From positions 1 through 64,000 of the forward strand of contig JAPPEU010000087.1 of the NCBI GenBank assembly GCA_028875245.1: a DNA stretch of 64,000 bases, given 5' to 3'. Below are positions 1 through 8,351 of the stretch, piece by piece. The notes under the pieces are model-generated. The model was given only the letters and a program-made list of their open reading frames with translations, ran no database searches and had not been told where the DNA came from. Origin of the DNA: Chloroflexota bacterium (lineage in GTDB: Bacteria > Chloroflexota > Anaerolineae > Aggregatilineales > Phototrophicaceae). A program made the position numbers and the translations under genes. How positions within the stretch are numbered: the stretch's first letter is position 1; every line of letters starts with the position of its first letter.

Positions 1-1238
1 CCAAGCCCACCAACGTCTCGGCCGGCAGCATCACCAACGACAGCATCACCCTCACCTGGACCAAATCCAGCGGCGCCACCAGCTACGAAGTCCGCTACAA
101 CCGCGAGACATCTGATTTCACGGATTATTCGGATGTCGGCAATGTCGCCAGCTATACCTTCACCGGGCTCACCGCCAGTAGAGACTACGCCCTGCAAGTC
201 CGCGCCAAAAACGCCAACGGCGTTTCCAGCCATGTGACCGCCCGCGCTACCACATTAGATGGCCCAAACAAAGCCCCGCCAAGACCGACGAACCTCCGCG
301 TCACCCGCATCACGCATAACAGCATCACCATAAGTTGGACCAAATCCCCCGGCGCAACCAGTTATGAAGGATTAAGAAGTTTCGGTAGCACCGGCTGGTT
401 TAATTACGGCAATGTCGACAGCTATACTATAATCGGGTCTGCCCCCGATACCTTTATCAACGCCATCGTAGCAATCCGCGCCAGAAATGCCTATGGCGCA
501 AGCGGACAGACAACAGTCAGTATTATGACAACTACCCTGCCCGCGCCGCCCGGCTATGGTGAAGGGGGCGATGATGACGATGAGGGTGATGAGGAAGATG
601 ATCTTCCGCGGCCCACCCCTATGCCCACCGCAACGCCCATCCGCGATACGCTCAATCGCCTGCCGCCGGGCATCCAAGTGAACAACTGGGTCGATGGCGC
701 CCAGGGGCAGCGGGTCAAGCCCGTCGGCGTCGGCCGCGCCGATGTCATCCCTCATCACGAAATCCTCAACGCCGTCAATATCTGGGGCTATGTGACGCCG
801 GGCATTGAGGTCTGCTTCGACCAGCCTGGCAGATTGCTCTTCGTCGATTCGGTTTATCCGCCGATCGCGCCCTTTGAGCTGCCGGCTCATCGCCGCGATG
901 GCATGACTTGCGCGACCATCGACACCGCCGGGACTGTCGTCTTGCTGCGTGGAGAAAGCTCGCCAGAGCAGAGCCTGTCGCAAAGCCAAAATCCCCCGCC
1001 GCTGGCAACCGCGAAACCCAGCGGGACGCAAAGATTGAGCGGCTGCGAGGTGCGTCCCTGGGCGAATGTGAAGTTCCGCCAGAGCCCGCCCGGCGGCGAG
1101 GTCATCAGCGTGACGTCCATCCGAAAATGGCTGCCCGCCAGCGAGACGCGCTACGGTTATTTCAAAGTCCCGCTCTGGGGGCGCGAGGGATGGATCAGCG
1201 GCCGATTTGTCTACACCCGCGGGAATTGCGGGAGCTGA
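1..1238 (+). CDS. Fibronectin type III / SH3-like surface protein (5' truncated)
   Basis: The reading frame is open from base 3, so the gene starts upstream of the window; the GTG at 234 is internal. Two fibronectin-III-like modules are visible (about bases 3-250 and 280-540), each with the motif S-I-T-(L/I)-(T/S)-W-T-K-S followed by G-A-T-S-Y-E. A very acidic stretch of Gly, Asp and Glu plus a Pro/Thr linker follows (about 550-640). The C-terminal part (about 1045-1235) has a Cys-bounded SH3b-like pattern (V-K-F-R-Q-S-P-P-G-G, then G-W-I-S-G-R-F-V). This architecture suggests an exported cell-surface or adhesion protein. The signal peptide would lie outside the window. Substrate or ligand is unknown. 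Confidence 0.7.
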   Translation, partial: KPTNVSAGSITNDSITLTWTKSSGATSYEVRYNRETSDFTDYSDVGNVASYTFTGLTASRDYALQVRAKNANGVSSHVTARATTLDGPNKAPPRPTNLRVTRITHNSITISWTKSPGATSYEGLRSFGSTGWFNYGNVDSYTIIGSAPDTFINAIVAIRARNAYGASGQTTVSIMTTTLPAPPGYGEGGDDDDEGDEEDDLPRPTPMPTATPIRDTLNRLPPGIQVNNWVDGAQGQRVKPVGVGRADVIPHHEILNAVNIWGYVTPGIEVCFDQPGRLLFVDSVYPPIAPFELPAHRRDGMTCATIDTAGTVVLLRGESSPEQSLSQSQNPPPLATAKPSGTQRLSGCEVRPWANVKFRQSPPGGEVISVTSIRKWLPASETRYGYFKVPLWGREGWISGRFVYTRGNCGS

Positions 1239-1313
1239 AGCCGGGGAGCGTCTCGCGCGCGGGCCCGGCAATTTCACGCACTTACGCGGCGACAGGCTTG
1301 TTTCGATGCCCGG

Positions 1314-1784
1314 CTATGGCAGGCGGTCGACGGGAAACTGCTGCGAGAAGACGGCGAAATACTGGCGGACTTTGGCGATGATATCGCGCCGCTCCGCGTC
1401 GGGCAATAGACCAAAAACCGCCCGCAGTTGATCCATCAAACCGCGCTGTACGGAAACGAAGCAGTTATGACCGGCCGCCGTGAGGATGACATCGACCGAG
1501 CGGCCATCATTTTGATTGCGCCGGCGCCGCACCAGGGGCGGGTCCATCGCTTCCAAACGTTTGACCAGACCCGTCATTGTGGCGCTGGTCAAATGATGAT
1601 CGCGCGCGATATCGCCGATGCGGCATTCGCCCGCATTCTCGGACAACGTCTTCAGCACGTAAAACTGCGGCGGCGTGAGCTGATGCGCTTCAAAGTGGCT
1701 CGCCAGTCGTTTTTCGCTGTCGGACACGATGTCGAACAGAGTCGACCAAAGTTCGCTCACATCGCGGTCCAGGTTCTTGTCCAC
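1314..1784 (-). CDS. MarR-family transcriptional regulator
   Basis: About 156 residues, the usual MarR size. The winged helix-turn-helix is visible: a helix with L-T-P-P-Q-F-Y-V-L, then I-G-D-I-A-R, a recognition helix around T-S-A-T-M-T-G-L-V-K-R-L-E, and the wing with R-R-R-N-Q-N-D-G-R-S-V-D. I start it at GTG 1784 because a good Shine-Dalgarno (gggaagg) sits 9 bases upstream; a longer start at 1829 would overlap the upstream gene. It follows the dehydrogenase gene on the same strand by about 23 bases, so the two are probably cotranscribed. Its effector and targets cannot be told from the sequence. Confidence 0.85.
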   Translation of the reverse strand: MDKNLDRDVSELWSTLFDIVSDSEKRLASHFEAHQLTPPQFYVLKTLSENAGECRIGDIARDHHLTSATMTGLVKRLEAMDPPLVRRRRNQNDGRSVDVILTAAGHNCFVSVQRGLMDQLRAVFGLLPDAERRDIIAKVRQYFAVFSQQFPVDRLP

Positions 1785-1807
1785 ATCCAGCCGCCTTCCC
1801 CGGCGCG

Positions 1808-2884
1808 CTACTCGCCTAGGGCATCCCACACGTCCAGTTTGCCACGGGCCTCGCGAATCACCTCGTCCACAAATTCTGTCGTGCTGGCTTGCCCGCCCAA
1901 ATCCGGCGTTTTGACGCCGTTGTAAACCGCCTCCAGGGCCGACTCATAGATGGCGCGGCTGGCGAGCGCGGCTTCCTTGCCTTCGACGTTGCGCAGCAAA
2001 GCGCCGCATGCCAGAATCATCGCCATGGGGTTGGCGATATTCTTGCCCTGCAGGCTCGGCGCCGTACCGTGCGGCGCTTCCGTCAACGCCACCTTCACGT
2101 TGAAATCTTCATCGAAACCGAAGACGATGGATTCAGCGCCGGCGATCGTGCCAAACATCTTGATGACCAGATCGCTCAAGTTGTCGCCGTCGCGATTCAG
2201 GGCGGGAATTACCAAAGCTTCGCCATGCGTCTCCAGCAACAGCGCATAGGTCGCGTCGATGAGCTGCGGATCGTAACGGACGTCCCTGTGGCTGCGGGCC
2301 GCGCGATCCAGCTCTTCCTTGAACATGCCTTCGTAAATTGGGCTGACGGTATACTTTGGCCCGCCGAATACGGTGGCGTGATGGGCCGCGGCATAGCGGA
2401 AGGTGAACTCGGCCACCGCGCGGCAGGTGCGGCGCGTGATGAAGCGTTTGTTGTAAGCCACCTCATCAAGGCCTTCGCCTTCACGCCATTCTTCCGCCGC
2501 GTAGGCGCCCTCAACCGCCATGCGCACAACCGCAATGGGCGCATGCACGCCCGCGAGCGGCATGACAGAGGGAATCCGCCGTCCTGTGCGCAGCACGACG
2601 CTGCCATCCACCAATTCCCGCAGCAGCGCGTTTGGGCTGCCCACATCATCAGGGTCGCCCGGCGTGATGGTGGCTGCCTTTATCCCGAGGCCGGTTTCCA
2701 GAATTCGCGCCGCCGCCTCGCGCACGACCTCATTCTTCGTCCGCCCTCTGTTTTCCAGCGACAGGTCGAAGGTCTCAAAAGCCAACTGGCTCATGCCAAT
2801 AACGGAGGGATCAAGCACACGCAGGGCTTCATCCAATAATTCCTGCCCTGTCTGATCGCCCTGCAAGATGCAGATTCTAATCAT
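1808..2884 (-). CDS. Isocitrate/isopropylmalate dehydrogenase family protein
   Basis: About 358 residues of the NAD(P)-dependent beta-decarboxylating dehydrogenase fold. Family landmarks are D-V-G-S-P-N-A-L-L-R-E (substrate loop), G-P-K-Y-T-V-S-P-I-Y-E-G (region of the catalytic Lys), N-R-D-G-D-N-L-S-D-L (metal-binding aspartates) and E-A-P-H-G-T-A-P followed by G-K-N-I-A-N-P-M-A-M-I (cofactor site). These fit isocitrate dehydrogenase somewhat better than isopropylmalate dehydrogenase, since there are no leu genes beside it, but substrate is not certain. The ATG at 2884 gives a typical N-terminus; a GTG at 2899 is also in frame. It is probably cotranscribed with the MarR regulator downstream. 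Confidence 0.8.
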   Translation of the reverse strand: MIRICILQGDQTGQELLDEALRVLDPSVIGMSQLAFETFDLSLENRGRTKNEVVREAAARILETGLGIKAATITPGDPDDVGSPNALLRELVDGSVVLRTGRRIPSVMPLAGVHAPIAVVRMAVEGAYAAEEWREGEGLDEVAYNKRFITRRTCRAVAEFTFRYAAAHHATVFGGPKYTVSPIYEGMFKEELDRAARSHRDVRYDPQLIDATYALLLETHGEALVIPALNRDGDNLSDLVIKMFGTIAGAESIVFGFDEDFNVKVALTEAPHGTAPSLQGKNIANPMAMILACGALLRNVEGKEAALASRAIYESALEAVYNGVKTPDLGGQASTTEFVDEVIREARGKLDVWDALGE

Positions 2885-3071
2885 GTCTGTTGAATTCACT
2901 GGTTCGTTGCCTGTATTGCCCGGTCACTGTTATCATTGTAAGTTAAGTCGCCAAAGCGCGTACGCGCTTTTCAAACCACTGTCGCGCGAGAAAAGGCTGA
3001 GCAATTTGCCCACTTGCGGTAGAATAAGCGCAATTGACCGTCGGCAACGAGTTTTCCAGGATAAGGACATC

Positions 3072-4103
3072 ATGCCTATACTCAAGATTTTTACTGGCCT
3101 GATTTTGCTTTTGACTCCATTATTCGCGGGAAGCGCGCAAGAAGACAGCGGCTACACCTCGACGGTCAATTGGTTCTACAGCGCTTGTGAAGACCGTATG
3201 GTGATCGACTTCAGCGGCGCCATGCAGCTTGGTTACGATCTGTATTTCCAGGCATTTGACAGTTATGGCGGCGTGGGCGAAGCGATCACCGGCTTGCGGC
3301 GCATCAGCGTCAATGGGGATTACGCGGTCAGCCAGGTGCTGCAATGGCTCAATGGCGAGACGCGCGCGCTGGGCACGCCAATAAGCGTTGTCATCCGCAT
3401 CGGGAGTGAGAGCGACCCCAAAAGCACACTCTTCCAGCAGCCATCTGACGATGTTCTCGGCGAATGCGAAGAGCCGGGCAGCGCGCTGGTTGAAGGCGCG
3501 GAAGCAGATGCCGGCCCCGAAATGCTGTCGAGTTCAGGCGTCTTCACACCCGATGGAAACCTATTGAATCCGGTGTACGCGAGTCCGCCCGAATCGCTCG
3601 TGCAAATTGGCGCCCGCCGCAGCGAAACAGACGCGCCGGGGCGAACCGCCAATCCGGGCTTGATCTTCGCCGAATGCCGAGATGTCGATGGCGCTGATCC
3701 CGGCCTCCTCTACGACACGGATGAGATTATTCTCTTCTGGTCCTGGTACGCCAAAACCGCCCTCCAGGTGCGGTCTCACATCGACAGCGCGCAATACGCG
3801 GTGACGCTGAACAATGAGTCCTTCCCCATCGTGCATGTCAGCCATATCAAGCAGATACCCGGCAGCGTGGACTGGTGGGTCTTCTATACCGTCAAATTGG
3901 GCGATAAATGGCGGCCCGGCACTTATGACATAAACTTCGCCCTCACCTGGGACAACGCGATCACGGACGGCTATGAAGATTTTGGCCCCGGCACTGAAAA
4001 CGAACGTATGGACAGCGGCTGCCAATTCACCATTGAGCCGAATCCATACGGGCTCGAATTCCTGCACCAGCAGCCAACCGTCCCGTTGAGTTCTTATCCC
4101 TAG
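3072..4103 (+). CDS. Secreted protein of unknown function
   Basis: 343 residues starting at ATG 3072, preceded by an AGGATAAGGA ribosome-binding site; the longer upstream frame lacks one. Residues 1-22 form a classical signal peptide (Lys near the N-terminus, long Leu/Ile core, cleavage near A-G-S-A-Q). The mature part has two roughly equal halves, each with a few Cys, joined by an Ala/Glu/Ser-rich linker (about residues 130-175). Aromatic residues in the second half (F-W-S-W-Y, D-W-W-V-F-Y) suggest a beta-rich fold. I recognise no domain. It is monocistronic, with rsmG following 67 bases later. Confidence 0.7.
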   Translation: MPILKIFTGLILLLTPLFAGSAQEDSGYTSTVNWFYSACEDRMVIDFSGAMQLGYDLYFQAFDSYGGVGEAITGLRRISVNGDYAVSQVLQWLNGETRALGTPISVVIRIGSESDPKSTLFQQPSDDVLGECEEPGSALVEGAEADAGPEMLSSSGVFTPDGNLLNPVYASPPESLVQIGARRSETDAPGRTANPGLIFAECRDVDGADPGLLYDTDEIILFWSWYAKTALQVRSHIDSAQYAVTLNNESFPIVHVSHIKQIPGSVDWWVFYTVKLGDKWRPGTYDINFALTWDNAITDGYEDFGPGTENERMDSGCQFTIEPNPYGLEFLHQQPTVPLSSYP

Positions 4104-4170
4104 GCGCGGCTTCGCCATCTGCGCGGCGAATCATCGCACGTCCCGCGCCGCCGCCGCCCGCTTTGCGCCG

Positions 4171-4884
4171 ATGACCTCGCTGAGACATTACGCCAAGAAT
4201 TTGCTCGATCAGGAACTGTCGGTCGAGCAAATCCGTCTTTTCGATCGGCTCACGGAACTGCTGCTGGATTGGAATAAACGCATGAACTTGACCGCCATCA
4301 CCGATCGGCAGGAGATTGCGGTCATGCACTATCTGGACGCCTTGACGCTTACGCGCGCGCTTCCGCCGGTGGATGGCCGCCGCTTGATTGACGTGGGCGC
4401 CGGCGCCGGCTTCCCCGGCCTGCCGCTGGCGATCGCCTTTCCGCGCCTGCAGGTGACGCTCATGGATTCGACCGCGAAGAAATTGCGCTTCATTGATCAC
4501 GCCTGCTCTGAACTCGGGCTTAAGAATGCGCGCACGCTTCATGCCCGCGCCGAAGATGCCGGGCGAGACGAGCGCCACCGCGAAGCTTACGATTTTGTCG
4601 TCGCCCGCGCCCTCGGCCGATTGCCCGCGCTATCGGAGTACACGCTTCCATTGGCGAAACTCGGCGGCCAGGTGATCGCCATGAAGGGAAGATCCGCTTT
4701 TGAGGAAAGCAACGCCGCCGCCAAAGCGATCGACTCACTAGGTGGAGAGCTATTCACCATTGAAGAACTGAAGCTGCCCACGCTCGACAACCCGCGTTAT
4801 CTTGTCGTCATAGACAAGGTGAAGCCGACGCCGCGCCGCTATCCGCGCAAAGCCGGCGTCCCCTCGCGCCAGCCCATCCTTTAG
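4171..4884 (+). CDS. rsmG: 16S rRNA (guanine-N7) methyltransferase RsmG (GidB)
   Basis: 237 residues, normal for the family. It methylates N7 of G527 (E. coli numbering) in the 530 loop of 16S rRNA with S-adenosylmethionine. The N-terminus has the family motif L-L-D-W-N-K-R-M-N-L-T-A-I, then H-Y-L-D-A-L. The SAM-binding loop is D-V-G-A-G-A-G-F-P-G-L-P (about residues 72-83), followed by the acidic D-S at the end of strand 2. E-A-Y-D-F-V-V-A-R-A is the usual motif IV region. The C-terminal tail is basic. Its stop codon overlaps that of the convergent Nudix gene by 4 bases. Loss of this enzyme in other bacteria gives low-level streptomycin resistance. Confidence 0.95.
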   Translation: MTSLRHYAKNLLDQELSVEQIRLFDRLTELLLDWNKRMNLTAITDRQEIAVMHYLDALTLTRALPPVDGRRLIDVGAGAGFPGLPLAIAFPRLQVTLMDSTAKKLRFIDHACSELGLKNARTLHARAEDAGRDERHREAYDFVVARALGRLPALSEYTLPLAKLGGQVIAMKGRSAFEESNAAAKAIDSLGGELFTIEELKLPTLDNPRYLVVIDKVKPTPRRYPRKAGVPSRQPIL

Positions 4885-5333
4885 ATTTCCCGCGTTTCGA
4901 GCAACTCAAAAGGATTGCTTCGGTAAGCGTGATACAGCGTCGGCCTGTCGCTTCGCAGCAGGTCGCGCAGGCATAGAAGCAGGACCGGTTGGCTTATCAA
5001 ATCAAGCGCTGTCTGCGCGTCCGCCCATCGGACCGCGGGCGTTTCTTCGCTCGGGCGCAGTTCGCCGCTCACATAGGTCGCCTCAAAACAGAAGATGACG
5101 ATGGATGAACTCAGATTGCTCCGCACCTGGAGCAGCCGACCGATGTCGATATCGATGCCGCATTCTTCACGGACTTCGCGCTTTAGACCGTCGAGCAAGG
5201 ATTCGCCTGATTCGATTTGGCCGCCCGGCAGCTCCCAGCCTCTGCGCTCAGTTCGCACCAGCGCCATTTCGCCCCTGTCATTTGTTACCAGAGCGGCGGC
5301 CGCGACAATATGCCGGGGTGAGTTGTCCAGCAT
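4881..5333 (-). CDS. NUDIX hydrolase
   Basis: 150 residues with a complete Nudix box, G-G-Q-I-E-S-G-E-S-L then R-E-V-R-E-E-C-G-I, containing the metal-binding R-E-x-x-E-E core. Such enzymes hydrolyse nucleoside diphosphates linked to another group; the substrate cannot be read from the sequence. The start has a GGAGAAG site 8 bases upstream. It lies 3 bases downstream of the YciI-like gene, which indicates a two-gene operon, and ends tail-to-tail with rsmG. Confidence 0.9.
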   Translation of the reverse strand: MLDNSPRHIVAAAALVTNDRGEMALVRTERRGWELPGGQIESGESLLDGLKREVREECGIDIDIGRLLQVRSNLSSSIVIFCFEATYVSGELRPSEETPAVRWADAQTALDLISQPVLLLCLRDLLRSDRPTLYHAYRSNPFELLETREI

Positions 5334-5336
5334 TTT

Positions 5337-5657
5337 CTAAACTTCTCCGCAGTTTTCCGGCGCGTGCAGAGCGATGCGATAAGGGTGCCACTCGGCGCGA
5401 AAGAGCTTCTGCGCCACCCCCGGATCCTCCGCGACGATCTGACGCATCTGGGCATCATCGCGCGCCTGGAAGATAGCAATGCCAAAAGCCGAATAATCGT
5501 CGTTGAGCGTGCGCCCGGCCAAAATCAACAAGCCCTCTTCCATCAAGCGCTTGAGATAGGCAAAATGCTCGCCGGTTATGCGAGCCTCCTCGGCTGTCGG
5601 CCCTTCGGAAAGCATCGCCGGCCGTACAGGCTGAATTCGATAAATGTAGGTCGGCAT
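5337..5657 (-). CDS. YciI-like small protein
   Basis: 106 residues starting with M-P-T-Y-I-Y-R-I, chosen because AGGGAG precedes this ATG; the open frame extends further but without a start signal. The pattern (short ferredoxin-like alpha/beta fold, an E-H-F-A-Y-L-K-R-L-M-E-E-G helix, L-I-L-A-G-R-T then A-F-G-I-A-I-F, and a final P-Y-R-I-A-L) matches the YCII-related family. Functions in this family are mostly unassigned; some members are dehydrochlorinase- or muconolactone-isomerase-like. It is transcribed with the Nudix gene. Confidence 0.7.
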   Translation of the reverse strand: MPTYIYRIQPVRPAMLSEGPTAEEARITGEHFAYLKRLMEEGLLILAGRTLNDDYSAFGIAIFQARDDAQMRQIVAEDPGVAQKLFRAEWHPYRIALHAPENCGEV

Positions 5658-5785
5658 TCTGAACTCCCTTATGACAATGATTGAATTCGCTGCCGCAAGG
5701 ATAATCGCAGCGATCGCCTGCGGGCAGTCCAATTCTTGGCGATGCCGCTCATGGCTTGCGCTTATCGCCGGTCCGCAACATCGGC

Positions 5786-5791
5786 TATAAT
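5786..5791 (+). promoter_or_regulatory. -10 box candidate for the translin gene
   Basis: A perfect TATAAT hexamer lies 55 bases before the translin start codon. No convincing -35 box is seen. Confidence 0.4.
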
Positions 5792-5845
5792 GGCGGCGTC
5801 AGCGGGCGCTGATAAGGCAAGGACGGCGCAACAGAAAGAGCATCC

Positions 5846-6502
5846 ATGACTGGTTTGAGCGAAATCTGCAACGCCATTCGTGAAGACCTTGAACGGCGAA
5901 ACGCCGCGCGCGACCGCGCCATTGTGCTCTCGCGGCAGCTCATCAGGCACTGCTCCGAATGCATCCGCGCAATCCACCGCCGCAATTGGGATGGCGCCGA
6001 CGCCAAGCTGACGGATGTGGAAGCCGGCGCCGCCGAACTCAGAGCGGTGGTCCAGGAATACCCCGATCTCTACCACACGGGCTACACCCAGGACGCGCTG
6101 AAGGAAGTCGCCGAAGCATTCATCACCCGCGCGATAATCAGTGGCGGGCCGCTGCCATCCGCCGCCGAGCTCAACATTGAGAGCGCGACTTATCTGAAGG
6201 GCTTGGGCGAAGCCGCCACCGAGCTGCGCCGTTTCATTCTGGATATCATGCGGCGGGAAGACGGTCACAGCGCTGAAGCCGAGCGCCTGCTTAACGCAAT
6301 GGACGAAATCTATGATCAGCTCGTCACATTTGATTTCCCCGACGCGCTTACTCACGGTCTGCGCCGCCAGACCGATGTGGTGCGAGGCGTGCTGGAACGG
6401 ACGCGCGGCGACCTGACCCAAAGCCTGCGCCAACAGAAACTGCAGGATGCGCTTCAAAGGCTCGAGAACGAGCTTGACCTTGAAGCTGGCAGCGCCCCAT
6501 AG
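5846..6502 (+). CDS. Translin family protein
   Basis: 218 residues, close to eukaryotic translin (about 228). All-helical. The most diagnostic stretch is near the C-terminus: Y-D-Q-L-V-T-F-D-F-P-D-A-L, then L-R-R-Q-T-D-V-V-R-G-V-L-E-R-T-R-G-D-L-T, which is the translin family signature. Eukaryotic translin forms octameric rings that bind RNA and single-stranded DNA and, with TRAX, forms the C3PO RNase; members also occur in archaea and some bacteria. I see no obvious second TRAX-like copy here. It is monocistronic and convergent with the Memo-like gene. What it binds in this organism is unknown. Confidence 0.8.
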   Translation: MTGLSEICNAIREDLERRNAARDRAIVLSRQLIRHCSECIRAIHRRNWDGADAKLTDVEAGAAELRAVVQEYPDLYHTGYTQDALKEVAEAFITRAIISGGPLPSAAELNIESATYLKGLGEAATELRRFILDIMRREDGHSAEAERLLNAMDEIYDQLVTFDFPDALTHGLRRQTDVVRGVLERTRGDLTQSLRQQKLQDALQRLENELDLEAGSAP

Positions 6503-6524
6503 CGCCCCCAATGGCTGGCCCGCG

Positions 6525-7409
6525 CTAAGCGCCGCGTTTCCACTCGATTAGCGCGCCCGCCACCCAGGTCGGCTTGGGCTGGCCATAAAGTTCAGATGAA
6601 TCGGTGTAGCTGATATCCAGGACCTCTCCTGCCAAGGGACCGCGCAAATAACGATAAACCTGTCCACTGTCCCGCGCATCGCTCTTCGCCTCAACACAGT
6701 GCTGGTTGTAGCCCCAATAGTCGCCCTTTTCCAGCAGGCGCATTCCATCCTCAATGACCGCTTGGGCATGAGCCAGGCCCGCCTCATCGTGATCATAGGC
6801 GTCTTCAGGCGCGTCTCCATAGCCGATGCCATGATGGAATGGGTCGGCGGTTGACACAATTACGGCGTTTTCGGCCAAGCGGGCCAGCTCATCAATGCCG
6901 GGCAAATCCTGTGGCCTGCCGGCGGCCAGGTAAGGATAGCGCTCGTAGACCTTGGGCGCGTCCCGCTCGGCGATGCCGCGCCGATTTAACGCCGCGCGCC
7001 AGAAATGACGCCAGCTAATCAAGGCGTGGTCGCCGGTCCATTCAGCGCGTCCTTCGATTCCGGGCCCCTGAATGCCCCAGAACTCGAAGTTGGCCGGGTC
7101 TTCGCCGGCAGCGACGGCGACGCGCGCCGCTTCCATCGCCGGCGTGAAAGCGTGAAGAACGCTGAGCACGATGACTTTGTCCGCCCCGCTGTCAAGCGCC
7201 GCATGGACGCAGGCTGCAATTTGATATCCGCAGTCATGGACGCCGGCATGGGGAAAAACGAGCACGCCGCCCGCGCTCAGCGTCGGCGCCAGATCCCACC
7301 GGCGCCCGCGCTCCAGGTGTTCGATCGTGCCGCGCTCGCCCAACTCAGCGTGCTCACGGACGTAAAGTTCATGCACTTTCTTTTGCAGAGCATCGCGATC
7401 CAAATCCAT
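6525..7409 (-). CDS. Memo-like (AmmeMemoRadiSam protein B-like) protein
   Basis: 294 residues. An early motif V-F-P-H-A-G-V-H-D-C-G-Y resembles the P-H-A-G-Y-x-Y-S-G motif of the Memo family, followed by K-V-I-V-L-S-V-L-H, where Memo proteins have a second His, and by I-V-S-T-A-D-P-F-H-H-G, which resembles the S-S-D-L-S-H-Y-G segment. Memo proteins share the fold of class III extradiol dioxygenases; their biochemical role is unsettled. No AMMECR1 or radical-SAM partner is in the window. Assignment rests on these motifs only. An unrelated metal-dependent hydrolase of the same fold is an alternative. Confidence 0.5.
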   Translation of the reverse strand: MDLDRDALQKKVHELYVREHAELGERGTIEHLERGRRWDLAPTLSAGGVLVFPHAGVHDCGYQIAACVHAALDSGADKVIVLSVLHAFTPAMEAARVAVAAGEDPANFEFWGIQGPGIEGRAEWTGDHALISWRHFWRAALNRRGIAERDAPKVYERYPYLAAGRPQDLPGIDELARLAENAVIVSTADPFHHGIGYGDAPEDAYDHDEAGLAHAQAVIEDGMRLLEKGDYWGYNQHCVEAKSDARDSGQVYRYLRGPLAGEVLDISYTDSSELYGQPKPTWVAGALIEWKRGA

Positions 7410-7490
7410 TTGTTTTCCGTCCCGGTCGAAATTGCAATGCCTTCATTATTAGCGCAGGGGCGCAACGGCGTCAACTCGACAGATTGAGCC

Positions 7491-7518
7491 TTGACCAGGC
7501 CAGATGCCTGCTTATAAT
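7491..7518 (+). promoter_or_regulatory. Promoter of the rplJ-rplL operon
   Basis: TTGACC (7491-7496) and a perfect TATAAT (7513-7518) are separated by 16 bases. It lies directly upstream of the L10 leader, as expected for an independent ribosomal-protein promoter. Confidence 0.7.
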
Positions 7519-7544
7519 TTCAAACTGGCTAACAACCGCATAGC

Positions 7545-7635
7545 GACGTGAACCGTAGACAGCAGGTGGGCAGCCGCCCTTAATTGCCTGCCGAGGGGCG
7601 CTCCAAGATCTTCATGCAGAGAGACATGGCAGAAC
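7545..7635 (+). ncRNA. Ribosomal protein L10 leader RNA
   Basis: The segment contains ACCGTAGACAGCAGGTG, then GCCCTTAATTGCCTGCCGAGG, which matches the conserved core of the L10 leader (binding site for L10 or the L10-L12 complex, mimicking its 23S rRNA site) found before rplJ in many bacteria. It lies between the promoter and rplJ, so it most likely provides feedback control of the rplJL operon. Confidence 0.85.
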
Positions 7636-7639
7636 TTTG

Positions 7640-7672
7640 AAGCGACCTGAATTAGCGGGTCGCTTGTTCGTT
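7640..7672 (+). terminator. Attenuator hairpin between L10 leader and rplJ
   Basis: AAGCGACC (7640-7647) pairs perfectly with GGTCGCTT (7658-7665), followed by a short T-rich run (gttcgtttg). The weak T-tract suggests a leaky terminator or attenuator that could act as the expression platform of the leader. Confidence 0.55.
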
Positions 7673-7734
7673 TGGGCGGCAGACGGTTTGCCGGGCTGTT
7701 CGCAGCTTGGCCCGTTCGAGGAAAGGAGCGCCAA

Positions 7735-8280
7735 TTGCCAATTTCAAGAGAGCGCAAGGAAGAGCTTGTCGAAAGCTACGTTGAGATTCTCAATGACTGC
7801 GATGGCTTCATTATCGTGAAGACACAGGGCTTGAGCGTGCCGCAGATCCAAGACCTGCGCAACACCGTGCGCGAGCACAACGGGCAGTACCTCGTGGCCA
7901 AGAATACGCTGATGCGCAAAGCGCTGCAGGATGCCAAGTGGATCGTGCCGGAGGACCTGCTGGTTGGCCCGGTCGCGATAGTCTTCGGGCGCGACAACAT
8001 GCCCGGTGTTTCCAAAGCCTTGCTCAAGCACATTGAGGACGAGGAATTCAACGAAAAGATGCAGGTGACCGGCGGTGTTATGGCCGGCGATCTGCTGGAT
8101 GCGCAGCAGGTGGACGCCATATCGAAGCTGCCCACGCTCGATGAATTGCGCGCGCAGCTGGCCGGGCTGGTTGTCTCGCCGGCGCAAGGCATCGTCAACG
8201 TGCTGCATCAAGCGACCGGCGGCGTCGTGAACGTCCTGCAAGCCTATTTGGACAAACATGAAGAGACGGCAAGCGCATAA
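7735..8280 (+). CDS. rplJ: 50S ribosomal protein L10
   Basis: Start chosen at TTG 7735: GAAAGGAG lies 6 bases upstream and the product then begins P-I-S-R-E-R-K-E-E-L, as in other L10 proteins; upstream in-frame starts fall in the leader. 181 residues. L10 is the stalk base that anchors L7/L12 dimers to 23S rRNA. Typical segments are G-L-S-V-P-Q-I-Q-D-L-R, V-A-K-N-T-L-M-R-K-A-L and the C-terminal helix that binds L12. It is followed by rplL after 71 bases. The usual rplK-rplA genes are not upstream, nor rpoB downstream. Confidence 0.95.
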   Translation: MPISRERKEELVESYVEILNDCDGFIIVKTQGLSVPQIQDLRNTVREHNGQYLVAKNTLMRKALQDAKWIVPEDLLVGPVAIVFGRDNMPGVSKALLKHIEDEEFNEKMQVTGGVMAGDLLDAQQVDAISKLPTLDELRAQLAGLVVSPAQGIVNVLHQATGGVVNVLQAYLDKHEETASA

Positions 8281-8351
8281 GCGGGCCGCCAAAGCGATAC
8301 AAGCAAACTGATTCAGCAATCAAGACAAGAACCTGAAGAAAGGCGAAGACA

